From Acanthaster planci (lineage: Eukaryota > Echinodermata > Asteroidea > Valvatida > Acanthasteridae): DNA of 64,000 nucleotides. The notes beneath the pieces were generated by a model, which saw nothing but the letters and a program-made list of their open reading frames with translations, ran no database searches and was not told the origin of the DNA. Positions 11,101 to 22,232 of the stretch are shown here, piece after piece (within the stretch, counting starts at the first letter, position 1; every line of letters begins with the position of its first letter). Both the position numbers and the translations under genes were made by a program. The DNA lies in NCBI RefSeq assembly GCF_001949145.1, contig NW_019091416.1, positions 2,703,390-2,767,389 of the forward strand, in the 5' to 3' direction.

Positions 11101-14100
11101 TTCTTAAATTCCGCAGTTCTCAATTCAAGTTTAAAGCATTTGAAAAAGTATGGGACCTTTATCATGGCGACACATTTTATTTTACTCTTTCCTGAATTTT
11201 GCAAATCAGATTCCACATTGCCACTACGTGTACAACTACGCACATTCCAGTCCTTTTAAACACATTTTTTTTTCTACCTCACAAGTACATGTACATGTAT
11301 TTGTGCGCTAGAACTTCAGATGTTTCCAACACTGCCTTCCTGCTTTCTTACTGTTTGGGGAGAGAATTGTCCTGATTCAACTGCACTTCCTTTTACCTCT
11401 AGTGACCTTGGGAAAGCCAGGACATGGCTGTTGTCATTGCGATCTACATTGTACATGTATGTACATGTACACGGTCATTTCTACCGGGCGCATCAACAAA
11501 ATTTTAATGACATGTGCTACCCTGTTTATAAATTCTTCTAACACAATGACAGAAAGTCAACTGCATAAATGAGAATACACAAGTAAAAAAACAAACAAAA
11601 AAATGTGTGAACTGATGCTTCTTATTTCAATGTTTTGTTATTGTGCAGAGAAAAATGAGCTACATGAATATATATGTATGTGTACAAAAATTATTTCTGG
11701 ATGCACCAGTAACCCATGGCACTGACCCACATGGGGACAAAAACATTTTAAGTCCTAAATTTAGTTGAACAAGTGCCCTTTGGAATTTGAACTAGTCTCC
11801 AGTAACTGCAGTTCTGACGCGACGACCTCGATGACCTCCTGCAGTTGACAAGCTTCCCTTTGTCCCAATTTTATGTCTCTGTGGTGGTGATGTCTAGCAA
11901 GGCACAGTACATGTATGTAAACTATTTGCTATCACGGCAATATTAACGATGCAAACTCCTCAAAAATCTTGATGAGGAAGTGCATACGGAAGCTTGTCCT
12001 ACCGGGTACCTACAGATCAAAAATCCAAAGCTACAACATAGAATTAATTTAATGTATGCTTGCCACACATTATGAATATTATTAAGTGGAATAAGGGAGA
12101 TCCAGTCAAGCTGCTGGATTCCGTTTTATGGTAACTCTGTGAGGCCACATGAGCTGCCAATCAAGCTACATGTACTGAATATGTACTACTTGTACTCACT
12201 GCATAAGCCTGTGGATAAGCCCATGGATAGGAGGCTGGCAAAAAGCCTGTCAAATAGAGCTGGACTGGTTATTCTGTGGCCAGCAGCTCACATCGTCCTG
12301 AAAATTTAATGCATCCCATTTCACTCTTCTACAGGAGTGCTACCTTTTGCTCTGAGCAACCACACAACTGTCAGAATTTTTGTTTTAATAAAACCAAACC
12401 ATAGCATGCAATCATCACTAAATATGGAATCAAATTGGCCAATAATTTGCCTTGTATGCATGAACATGTACATGTAAGTACACATCCATGGAATGCACAC
12501 ACCATTAGCCTCACCATACTGTGTAAAATAACAAGGCTAACTGTGTACTGGCCGGTACAGAACATGGGTGCTTAATAACCTGATTGATAGGCATCAAGAT
12601 GTGGGCAGGTACATAAGCAAACTCCATGGTCTAGGGTCTTCTGCCTTCACAAATAAAATTGAATTGCTCAATGCATGATTAAAATGGTTTCTATGTATGG
12701 GTCATTTAAATTTGATGTCCAAAAGTGTAACATTTTGGTGTCTGTTACACCCAACCTATGTTATTTCACATGTCAACATGTATCACTGAAAATGCCTAGA
12801 AAGTATGTTTGGCAGGCACTTTGCATTACTTAATCCCTCTTGAAAATTAAAGCACATATGTTCCCAACTTGCAAAATCACATCAGATGTGACAAAGACAC
12901 AAAACAATTGGCCCTCAAATCTATGGAATGACCAAATTTAACATTTCCTTCAGCTGCTCCAGTGTTTTAATGTTCAACTTACTTTGCTGTATGCCCATCA
13001 AAATGTATTGCATACGTCCTCCAAGGTTCCTTCTCATAAATACACACCTTTCACCCCAGTAACCCTATTACATGCAGCAGAGGCCATAAGTTAATTTTGC
13101 TGATCAGCACTTTTTATGTACAGGTGCAGTCCAACACTCACATTGATAAGATATCCTTTGGACTTTGAGATTACCTTGTTATAACAGGAACCTTTTTTAG
13201 TAGGCATGAAAACAGTGAACAAAGAATTGGGACCTAGATGTAAAATGTCCTTTTGTGTTGAAGTAGAATGTTGTGTTAATAGTGCTTCAGCAAAGTTCAA
13301 CTGTACATGCAGCAGTAAACTATCTCACAACAGGAGACACTGTGTGTGGTGCAGAAGGCCAGCAGTCCAGTGCAATGTTACATGCACAACACTGACAGAA
13401 AAGGGATCCGCAGTTGTGTTGGGTTTTGTTGAATGTGGCCCAAGTGCCTAAATAAAAATCAATGGAGGTTGGGATAATTTAACTTTTAACTTGTTCTGGG
13501 CAAATCTCATGCACATGTATACAAAGGTAAATCAATACCCTGTGGGTACATTATGGGGCACTTAATTTGTAACAGGAAGTAGCCAGGGCTCAGGCACACC
13601 AGGCGGCTCTGAGGCTGTTCATTGTTATGCTGATTCAGTAACAAGAAACACAGAAGGTTTACATGTACTTACAGTAGGTCTATAACAAAAGCCCTGCCTC
13701 TATAACTGCCCTGAGCATCAGGTCAGTTACAAGTACACACCTGTGCATGTAGCCTGCTATTATGGGGAAGACAAACAGAATTGATTTTGCATATAACCCT
13801 GCAATGTAGCTCCAGAGAAGGTTTTCTTCGGAACCTTCCTGAATCCTCCAAACCCATCACGACAATGGAGTCCAACAGCAAATTCTACATGTATGCACTG
13901 TATTTGAATTTTCAATGGGCTTGCAGACCCCATGTCAAATGATGGTGGCAGGGCTACAACATAACACCTGCACTTTCCTCTATCTGTGGATTCTGTTCCA
14001 TTTCACTGCCACAGGAAACCACGCACGTAAACAAAGCATGAGGTCATATGCAGGTCCCTACAGCAACCAGTTTGACTTCATCAGCAAACATGACAGCCAC

Positions 14101-15119
14101 TGGCCCAGCAGAGCGTGCAGAAGAGTGGAATTTTCCCTGTGGCTGAACGGGCTGCAGTCCTGTCAGTCCTTCCAAGTCTATTCATTCTTCTAAAAGCCAC
14201 GCAGTCACAAATAATGGATGACTGAACAATCGCTAGGGAATGCTTTTGTCCCAGTTTATTTGAATAGCTCCCGACTTGGCTGAAGACTTCAATGACTTGT
14301 GTTAGGCTGATGGGACTTCTGCAGGTCTCAACTGCAGCCTTCCAGCAACATGTACATGAATACAGACATTCTTCCTCTTTGCTTTGTCCAGGGTCTATAG
14401 ATATGACAGTACCATGGCTTGGATTTATCCCAATGGAGCCTGTTTAATTTCTATGTTTTCTCTGGAGCCATCTGGGGCCCTGCACGATTTCTCCATGGTG
14501 CTCTTATTATCCATGGGGTTCCCGAAGGCATTCCAGCTCAGCCTATCGAGTGCATCACTCTAAGATGCAGATGGGCCAATACATGGAAACAACTTTATTA
14601 AAATGATGACAGAAAGTCCTAGAGTACCGGTAGTTTACACAGACAGTCCTGGAGTAGTTTGTGCAGAGGAAATGCATAGGAGTAGATATCGGGGAAAAAC
14701 GACTACACTGTACATGTACAGTACATGTACCCGGTATTGTGTGGTAAATGCAGAGATACTGCATACATTTCAGGAAGTAAATGGTGGTACACATGCATCC
14801 ATACCCCACATCTTGGGCACATTCTTAATGTACAGAAAACATGGGCATATACATGTACATGTACAGTACATGCAAGTTTTACTGCAAGTAAAACATGCAA
14901 GTTGTTAGCAAGTCATTTGAAGATGCTGATAAATTTTATATGCTTCGTGAAAGGCTGAAGAAAGTGGATGACCCCTTTGAACTTCAGAATTCAGCAAAAG
15001 TTAATGAGTGGCTTCCATCATGCAGGCAGGACAGCAGCGAAAGTAAAATGGAATTAATACCATAAAGTCTCAGAGTTTGTTGCTGTGGGTCGACACGTAC
15101 GCGGAAGACCAAAAATGTG
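8141..15119. other. long stretch without a recognisable gene
   Basis: Seven kilobases of AT-rich sequence, many TACATGTA runs (for example near 9320, 11285, 11450, 12465, 14710 and 14850), no open frame with plausible splice borders or recognised domain. It may be a large 5' intron of the left-hand gene or intergenic. Confidence 0.4.
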
Positions 15120-16055
15120 CAGATGTAAAAAGGTGAAGTGCATGACAAACGTGGCAGGTCTCAAACCTTCTCAAAAGGTGATGTATGGTTCACTCTGCAT
15201 GGATTCCATGCAACAACATATATTCCAAGTGTGACCGTAGAGCCTCTCTTTGATGGATCTGAAGCACATGTGGACATTGAGCCTAATGAATTCCAGCGCT
15301 CTTGATGCTTTGGTGACTACGTGATTCATTTGCCTCTCCCATCTAAGATCACGTTGCATGAATACACCCAAGTACATGTACATGTAGGTGACATCTTTAG
15401 TTTCTTCAAGAGGTTCACCTGACACCGGTATAGGTCATCACACCAGGATTTCTCTTTAGTGTTAAACGCACGGTTTTGCACTTGCTTATGTTGAAACACA
15501 AGCCCCTGGTGGCAGCCCATTTGTCAACCCTAACCTTCCCCAACCACACAGAATTAAACAGTAGTAAAGTGTTTAATTCTGTGGGGATAGGTCTGGTAGG
15601 CTCATAACAGCTAGCTTTAGCATTGGGTTTGGCATACCTCAGAAAAACAAAGTCCAACAACCTCTGTGCACAAAGTCCCATATGGGTGTTTAACTTTGTG
15701 TGAATGGGGAAGGTTAGGTCCAGCAACCCTTGGGGTTAGGGTTAAGGTTATTCAGATCATTCTGGGAAAAGCTTTCCCTCTGCAGCAGAGGTTATGCTCC
15801 TGTAGATTATTAGGCAATCGTCTACAAGCAGCCTGATAATTAACACTTCCTGCCCCTACTGCCTTACAGGTGTCATTTATAAACAGGAAGAGGTGAGGTC
15901 CAAGTACTGTTCCTTGGAGGACCCCACTATATACTTGATGCCACCTTAACGGTTTACCATTAACCATTACACGTTGAAAGTGATTAGGAAGGAATGCTGA
16001 GATGGAGTGATCAAAGGGGTTGGTTACTATTGGAAAATATGACGTAATTGACTGT
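15120..16055 (-). mobile_element. LINE reverse-transcriptase fragment (CR1/Jockey-like), decayed
   Basis: Translated on the minus strand, pieces in shifting frames match the palm and thumb of non-LTR retrotransposon reverse transcriptase. In order there is a QRVMVNGKPLRW-like stretch, then SGVLQGTVLGPHLFLFIND (the [20 protein letters not shown] block), a ruined YADD region near 15830, KWAATRGLCFNISKCKTV, MTYTG, YLGVFMQRDLRW and KASRALEFIRLNV. Several frameshifts and stops make it non-functional. No endonuclease domain or 3' tail is seen here. A 214-bp palindromic element is inserted between the YADD region and the KWAATRG block. The order and motifs are clear; the exact clade is inference. 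Confidence 0.85.
15524..15745. mobile_element. 214-bp palindromic MITE with TTAA-type target site, inside the LINE
   Basis: The element occupies 15528-15741, with termini CCCTAACC and GGTTAGGG. It is flanked by TCAA (15524-15527) and TTAA (15742-15745), a near-duplication of the piggyBac target TTAA. A second inner inverted pair, CCTAACCTTCCCC at 15529 and GGGGAAGGTTAGG at 15706, and a third, ACAGAATTAAACA/TGTTTAATTCTGT near 15550-15580, make it strongly foldback. It splits the LINE reading frame exactly between two conserved blocks, which shows it is an insertion. Confidence 0.65.
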
Positions 16056-16165
16056 ATAAGGAAAAGACTTTTGTGCATAGTGCATAACATGTACACTCGT
16101 ATACAGCAAACGTAGCAATGTGAACGTATACATTCATGCAACTGCGTAAATGTCTGGGTTGCGAC

Positions 16166-18965
16166 ATGGCAGCGATACTGTCGTCGGACGACATTTTGAA
16201 TCAGCTGGACGAAGAGGATGATGGCCCCAATAGCCTAGATTTAGCTGCAGAAAGTGACCTCGACATTTCACAGGTAATTCAAAATTCAGGCCTACTCAAA
16301 CATTTTGGACAAGTAGAATTGTGACTAAATTTTGTATGTTGTATGTGTATTGAATCACAGCTAGGTTTGGGCAACTCGGGCTGATGAAAATAAATTTACA
16401 TCATCATGCATGATGTAAGATGACTGTATTTTTCAGCAGTCGCGGGTTTGATTTTGAAGGATTATTTGAACTGAGGGTAGTCCAGGGTAGGTGGCAGTGA
16501 CAGCAGGAAAAGTTGGAATTTAGAAATTTATCCACACCAAAACAATCATGTCAATCTTTGCTCATAGAGCTACATGTAATGTTAGCTAGGCCCTAGCTAG
16601 GGTGTACTTGAGGCCAAAATAAAACAAAATGTAGTGGTGTAGGCCTATTACTGGTCACAGAAAAATAGGGAAGGTCGGTCGGGAGTTTTTTACTTCAAAT
16701 CTACATGTTACCATCTTTTTTACACAGTTGCGGCGAAGTGACTGATACCCATAAAATGCTAGTGTTGGCGATATTTTTAGGGGCAGGTGCTTTTTCGCGT
16801 TACCCTCTGGTACACTCCCTTACAAAAAATGGTTTGGCACTCCTTACCTTTCAAAACATAATGCATGAGCCTCATTGCAAATACCATTTGATTGATTTTG
16901 GACAATGGTCGTCGCTCGGCCTAAATGCAATGTGGGAAGAGTACATTTTGACCATTGTCCAAATCAGTCAGGCGGTGTTTGCGACTATAAATGTAACTGG
17001 GCAGATTATGCTTTTTGCTAGTTTTTTATTTTTTTAAAAAAATGTTCCATGTATGACATATATACCATGTTTTTGAAAAACGAAATACCAGTAACAATTC
17101 ATCTGTGTTTGCAGGATTGGGAAGACAGTGACTCTGCAAGTGAAAGTGAGGAAACTCCTGCAGGCTCAAATGACAACATGGACGATGGAGGTCTCAGCAA
17201 CGACTCCGGAAGTGAAGACTCGCACCGAGGGCAACCAAGTCATGCTTGTACAGCAGGACAGGAAGGTAGGCCAGTGGTAGGTGGTAGATACCAGGATGCC
17301 GGGGCTACACGAAGTAGGGGTGCCAGGGCTGCAGGAGGTGCACCTGTTGCAGTTCCTGCGGAAGGATGGTCGGCTACTTTACCCCAGCTGAACATTCCAC
17401 CAAACACGGAAACACCGGGGCCTAAGTGTAATCTTGGCTTCGATGCACCTGAGCTAGACTTTGTTCTATGCCTTGTTGGAGAAGAATTCTTTGAAAAGTT
17501 GGCAAGAAATACCAACAGAAATGCTGCATCAGAAGCCTCTCCCACTCCTCCATATCCAGTCACAGAGTGTGCTACATTTGATAAATACTCGAGTTCTACA
17601 ACAGCGAGAGAAAAGAAAGCTTTTGTAGCAGTCAACATTCTCACGGGCATCAAGCAAGCGCCTAAGTACACTGATTATTGGAGTGAGGATGCAGTTCTCA
17701 ATGACCCATACGGGTCTTCAATTATGTCAAGACAAAGGTATGAAAAACTCTGCCAGTATTTTCACTGCAGTGATCCTTCAGTTCCTGCAAACAATAATGA
17801 CCATTATCAATAAAGTGCGGAACTTTGTTGATGAACTTCTGCAAAACTTTCAATCAATGTACACACCAGGAAGCTGCCTTTCCATTGACGAAGCAATGAT
17901 CAGGTACAACGGAAGATTTTGAAGGAAGCAGCACATGCCCAAAAGCCCTACAAAGTGGGGTATAAAAGTACTGTATGGTTTCTCTGTAATTCAGTCACTA
18001 GGTACTGCCTGAACTTCGACGTTTACACTGGACGTGGCAATAATCCAGATGCTGTAAAGGAGTTTGGACTTGGATAGTCCAAGTACATAGTTATGAATAT
18101 ACTTCATAACTATCTGCTCCGGTATCACCACGTTTACGCAGATCACTTCTTCAATTCACCTGCCTTAGTGGAAGACCTTCGTGATGCAGACACATTCCTT
18201 TGTGGAACTCTACGCAAAGACAGGTGTGGAGTGCCAAAACAAATTCAGGCAGTCAAATTAAAAAAATACAAGAGTGTAAAATGGTGTAAAGCAGGTATAT
18301 GTACATCCATCATAGTGACTCTCTGAAGGAACAAGCGGGACGTCTACCTAATCTCAAATAACAATGATGGCCAAGATACACTGAAGCCTGGAGCCAAGTA
18401 CGTCCATCAGGAAGTGATCTCTGTCCCTACTTCTGTTACCGACTTCAATGCAAAGATGGGACGTGTGGATCATTCCGACCAACTGAGAACGTATTACAAT
18501 GTCGACCAAACAGGGAGAAGATACCGGTAGTGGAAATACTTGTCCTGGGGCCTATTCAACCAGGCACTCATCAATGCTTACATGTACATCCTATGGGAGC
18601 TAAGCAATAGGCCGCATGGAAACAACAGGTGGAAATATTCCCTCAAGGCGTTCAAACTCGCCGTGATCCATCAGCTGGCTGATGGATTCTCACCCAGAAT
18701 GCGCAAGTCAAGTTGCGACAGTCAACGACCAATACAGCAGGTGTTGGACTCCCAAACAATTCCTGGCCACCCTCTGGTGCATTATGGAGATTGGAAACGC
18801 ACATGCATTTGTTTTAAGCCTGCTGGGCGACTCACAAATGGGAGAAACCAAATCCAAACTGCGTATGGTTGAACCGGGAGTGGAGCTAACATGTGCAGGC
18901 TATGTTGCTTCAATGAGTGGCACCACCCACCTCTTTCCAGATCAATAAATCATGTAAGATGTTAA
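16166..18965 (+). pseudogene. piggyBac-family transposase pseudogene (PGBD-like)
   Basis: Two exons: 16166-16273 (ATG with GACATGG context; acidic DDILNQLDEEDD start) and 17115-18965, joined by CAG|GTAATT and TTTGCAG|GATTGG in phase 0. Exon 2 carries an acidic Ser-rich linker, then the DDE_Tnp_1_7 fold. The three catalytic aspartates are all still present: CLSIDEAM (D codon 17887), VYADHFF (18141) and GRVDHSDQL (18468). The C-terminus is Cys-rich (MCRLCCFNEWHH), like the piggyBac DNA/chromatin-binding finger. It is broken by frameshifts near 17808 and 17971 and by in-frame stops at 17920, 18075, 18324, 18528 and 18870; the last replaces an expected Cys. Family membership is near certain. Clear terminal repeats were not found. 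Confidence 0.92.
16274..17114 (+). other. intron inside the piggyBac transposase
   Basis: An 841-nt intron separating the acidic N-terminal exon from the main exon, with good donor and acceptor. It contains an imperfect hairpin at 16888-16971 whose arms GATTTTGGACAATGGTC (16894) and GACCATTGTCCAAATC (16950) are almost exact inverted copies with a 39-nt spacer, possibly a small MITE. Confidence 0.6.
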
Positions 18966-20100
18966 CCATACAGTTATTTTGGAAACAGTACAGCCATTCA
19001 TTTCATATGCCATCTGCTACAGGTCAGCTGTCCCATGTGCCCAACATTCTGTCATGTCAGAACTGTTGGACATATTCTTAAGGTTTCTTTTTTTTTTTAT
19101 CCTGCACTCTAAGCAGTTGAAATGTGTGAGACTTGTCTGAAAAAAAGGATTTCTGAGACAATGTTTCAGTATTTCACTGCTAAAATTGTCTTTTTGGGAC
19201 ATGTTACTACTTTTTGAGGGTTGAAAAAGTGATGTGGGGAAAAATGTGTGAACTTTGTAGATGGAAATCTTTCAGAATCCATACATAATTTTGTATCTTT
19301 GTTTTCTTGGGTCAAAGATCACTGTCCACGAGCAGAGACACCAAGTTCTACAATGTCAAATGTCAAAGTAATGTGATATGACATATTTAAATGAATCTGA
19401 GGTACATAGTAAGTAAGCATGGCTGTAGATATTGCATGTTTTCATTTGCATATAAATTGCATTTATAATGCTTGTCATATCCTTCAAAAGGCCAACGGTC
19501 AATTAGCGATGTCAAACGGACATTAGAAAATGTCATAGGTCAAAGTAACCACACCAATATTTAGTGATGTCAGAGTTTCCACTCATGAGATAAATCAGCC
19601 TTTCAGTAAAGAAATTACACAATTTCAATGCATCTGCATTTTATTCGCAATATTTAACATATTATTTATGTCAAAGGTCAAATTCTAAGGGTCAGGGGTC
19701 ATTCAATATTCATATATTTGGAAGTACTTTTGACCTTCCACCAAATACGGTCAAAATTACTGACAGTGAAAATGTATACACATGTTGCTAATTCAATAAT
19801 TTTTTCAACATTTTTTGAAATGTGGCCTTTTTTCAAAGGTCACATTTCAAAGGTCAAAGGGGGTCAGAGGTCAAACACATTGTACAGTCTGAAAGAAAAT
19901 TGTATACTGTACAAAAATTAATAAAACTTGCAACCCAAACAAATGAACGGGAAAAAAGATGCACTGCATTATTTGATCATAGACATTTTTCATTTACAGT
20001 AATTTACAAGCACATGTCTGAGGAGTAGCAATGCACATTATGCCCAGTAAGCATGTGCTAATGAGTTAAAGGTACTGCCATCAACAAAGGGAGACCCTAA
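18966..20100 (+). repeat. AT-rich tract with repeated AGGTCA/GGTCAAAG motifs
   Basis: From about 19310 to 19885 the motifs GTCAAAG, AGGTCA and GGTCAAA recur at irregular spacing. They are densest at 19836-19880, where AAAGGTCAC, AAAGGTCAAAG and GGGTCAGAGGTCA follow each other. The last is two AGGTCA-like half-sites with one base between, the DR1 form. The tract may be degenerate 3' sequence of the piggyBac element or a decayed tandem repeat; no gene is seen. Confidence 0.45.
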
Positions 20101-21757
20101 CCACATCAACATCCTTATGAAAAGAATCCTTCCCAAGCAATGTCCCTTTGGACTTGTTCATTGCTACATGTATTTTCAGGTCACTTTAAGATCCTTTCGG
20201 TATGTTTTACAAGCAGAAACTCAGCACCTACGTGTAATGGATTTCACCCAACTAAAGTGCTATCCAACTTCCAAGTGGTCGAAACATGGACAGACTAGCT
20301 TACCGGTCACTGCATGGGATCCTCCACAAGATATTACTGTGAATAGTGCATACACACCTTTCCCTGAGCCCTGGTCCAAATTGACTTGATGATCACGGAA
20401 ATCCAAAAGATCATGGCCACACCCAGTTGCAATATGTGTACTAGGACACTCGAATTCCTGTCACAAACACTGTTAAAAGCTGTACATGAGCCTGGAAGTC
20501 CAACCCATCCTCTGTTTTGGAGGGCCTCAAGTCCCTGCATATCATCGTAACACCCAAGCAATGAGGCAGTGTTGCAGTATATGGCAAAAAGAATCTTCCA
20601 CCACGCAGCATTCCAAACAATGATATTCCGGATGAATTTGAGCATCTGTATTAAAATGTGGATTCATCCTGAAAGACTTCCACACTTAGAGTCTTGTTCA
20701 GTCACCTACACTGTTCATAAATAACATGCTTCCTGGCTCACACCAGAATGGTTATGTATTACACGACCATCTCATTTACATGGTTAACCCTCTGATACTG
20801 AGATACAGGTACCCTGAATTTGGATTTGTCAATCCATGACATTTTAACAGAATTGATAATGAGCCCCTTTGCAGAGCACACAGTCTCAACAAGGTACTCG
20901 TAGTTGAGCAATCAACCGGGGTGATGCTACATTGTTCGCTGGATCTTTTTTACGTGTACAGTGTATATCAAAAAGACCATCAAGTGAAGCTCTCAACATC
21001 CAGTCGTCCACGCACAAATGGGATGGAGTGCACACAACTGTATAGTGTGGGCTCCCTTTGCAACAACTGCGCAACCCAACTAACCATTTCTCCAAAGCAT
21101 GTCATCAGGCGTCTGCCCAGATGTGGTCTGTACAGCAACTTGGCCAAAGGATTACTTCACACTACTGAAAGGTGTTCCGTTCAAATGGTACGAACTCAAA
21201 AGCTATATTGGACAACCTAAGTCTGTCAGACTCTCCCTACATTACAGTAAAGGGCAAACCATTAGCCCAGCCATCAAGTCATCAATAATTACAAACGCCA
21301 GCAAGTATTCTGTGGAGGGCAAATTATAAATTTATATTGTTACAAAACCCTAATATACAGAAAGGGGAAGAGCAAGAAAATGGCATTAGTAGATTCTAGC
21401 ATTTCATATAATTGGTGCTCGCCACATGGCACAGTGGCATCCAGCTGTCTGCAAACTGCCTTGAACCTCTGCCTCCAGTAAAATGCTCAGGGGGTATCCT
21501 CTAGTGATGACATTGCCTACTGCAGAAAGAATAAATCTGAATTTTGGGCCTCAAATCAACAGGGACAAGTGCCTGCATTTTTCCCAAGTAATCAACCACT
21601 TGAAGTCTACAAGTGGGACATGTGCATGTACCATGAACTGTGGACAATAAACATCACCAAATCAGCTGGACTGGAAAATATTTGCAGTAAGGTTATTGAT
21701 GAAGTTGCATGTGAATGAGATTTCCAACAACAGATATTTGGTTACTACATGTAATCT
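20101..21757. other. no recognisable gene
   Basis: Short open frames on both strands (for example 20334-20645 minus, 21099-21329 plus) look protein-like in places but show no domain I can name and no splice borders. They may be remains of another transposon. Not called as genes. Confidence 0.4.
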
Positions 21758-22232
21758 TTAACCCTAACTACCAAAGTCCCTCAAACTTCAACTGTAGGAA
21801 CATGTACCGGTTCTGTAACCTTCAGGGAAATGTACATTACATACTTGTTTAACTTTCTAGTACTGGGTAACAATGGCCTAGGGTGAAGGTGTTAGATACA
21901 TGTATCTTGATGGAGTGGGACACACAGCAGGTGCTCCATGGAGTGACTGGCTAGTGGTACCATGTGTTTGACGGCATGTCCTCGCGTTTTGTCAGGTTCG
22001 GAACTACTACAACTCTGGAAGTCACCCATATACTGCAGAAACCTATCCTTTCCATTCCAAATGACTCTCACATCAACACTGTTGACCAGCTGGAGTTCAA
22101 ACGATTCTGCTCTGTCACATGCCAGAATTACAGTGACCCTGTTGCTGATCTATAACGCAACAAGTTGTATTTGTTGAACTTTGTTAGGTTCAGTAATGTT
22201 TCTAGTACAAAAACGTAGGGAATTAGGGTTAA
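21758..22232. mobile_element. possible 467-bp TTAA-flanked non-autonomous element
   Basis: TTAA at 21758-21761 is followed by CCCTAACTACC, and TTAA at 22229-22232 is preceded by CGTAGGGAATTAGGG. The two ends share CCCTAA as inverted termini and each abuts TTAA, the same arrangement as the MITE at 15528-15741. This fits a non-autonomous piggyBac-type element. The terminal match is short, so this is suggestive only. Confidence 0.4.

Noticed and set aside
15524-15745. Interstitial telomere repeat, because of CCCTAACC and TTAGGGTT
   Set aside because: Only single TTAGGG units occur, at the ends of a palindromic insertion; no tandem telomere array.
17240-17671. 143-codon minus-strand frame
   Set aside because: It is the antisense shadow of the piggyBac transposase exon, which explains the sequence better.
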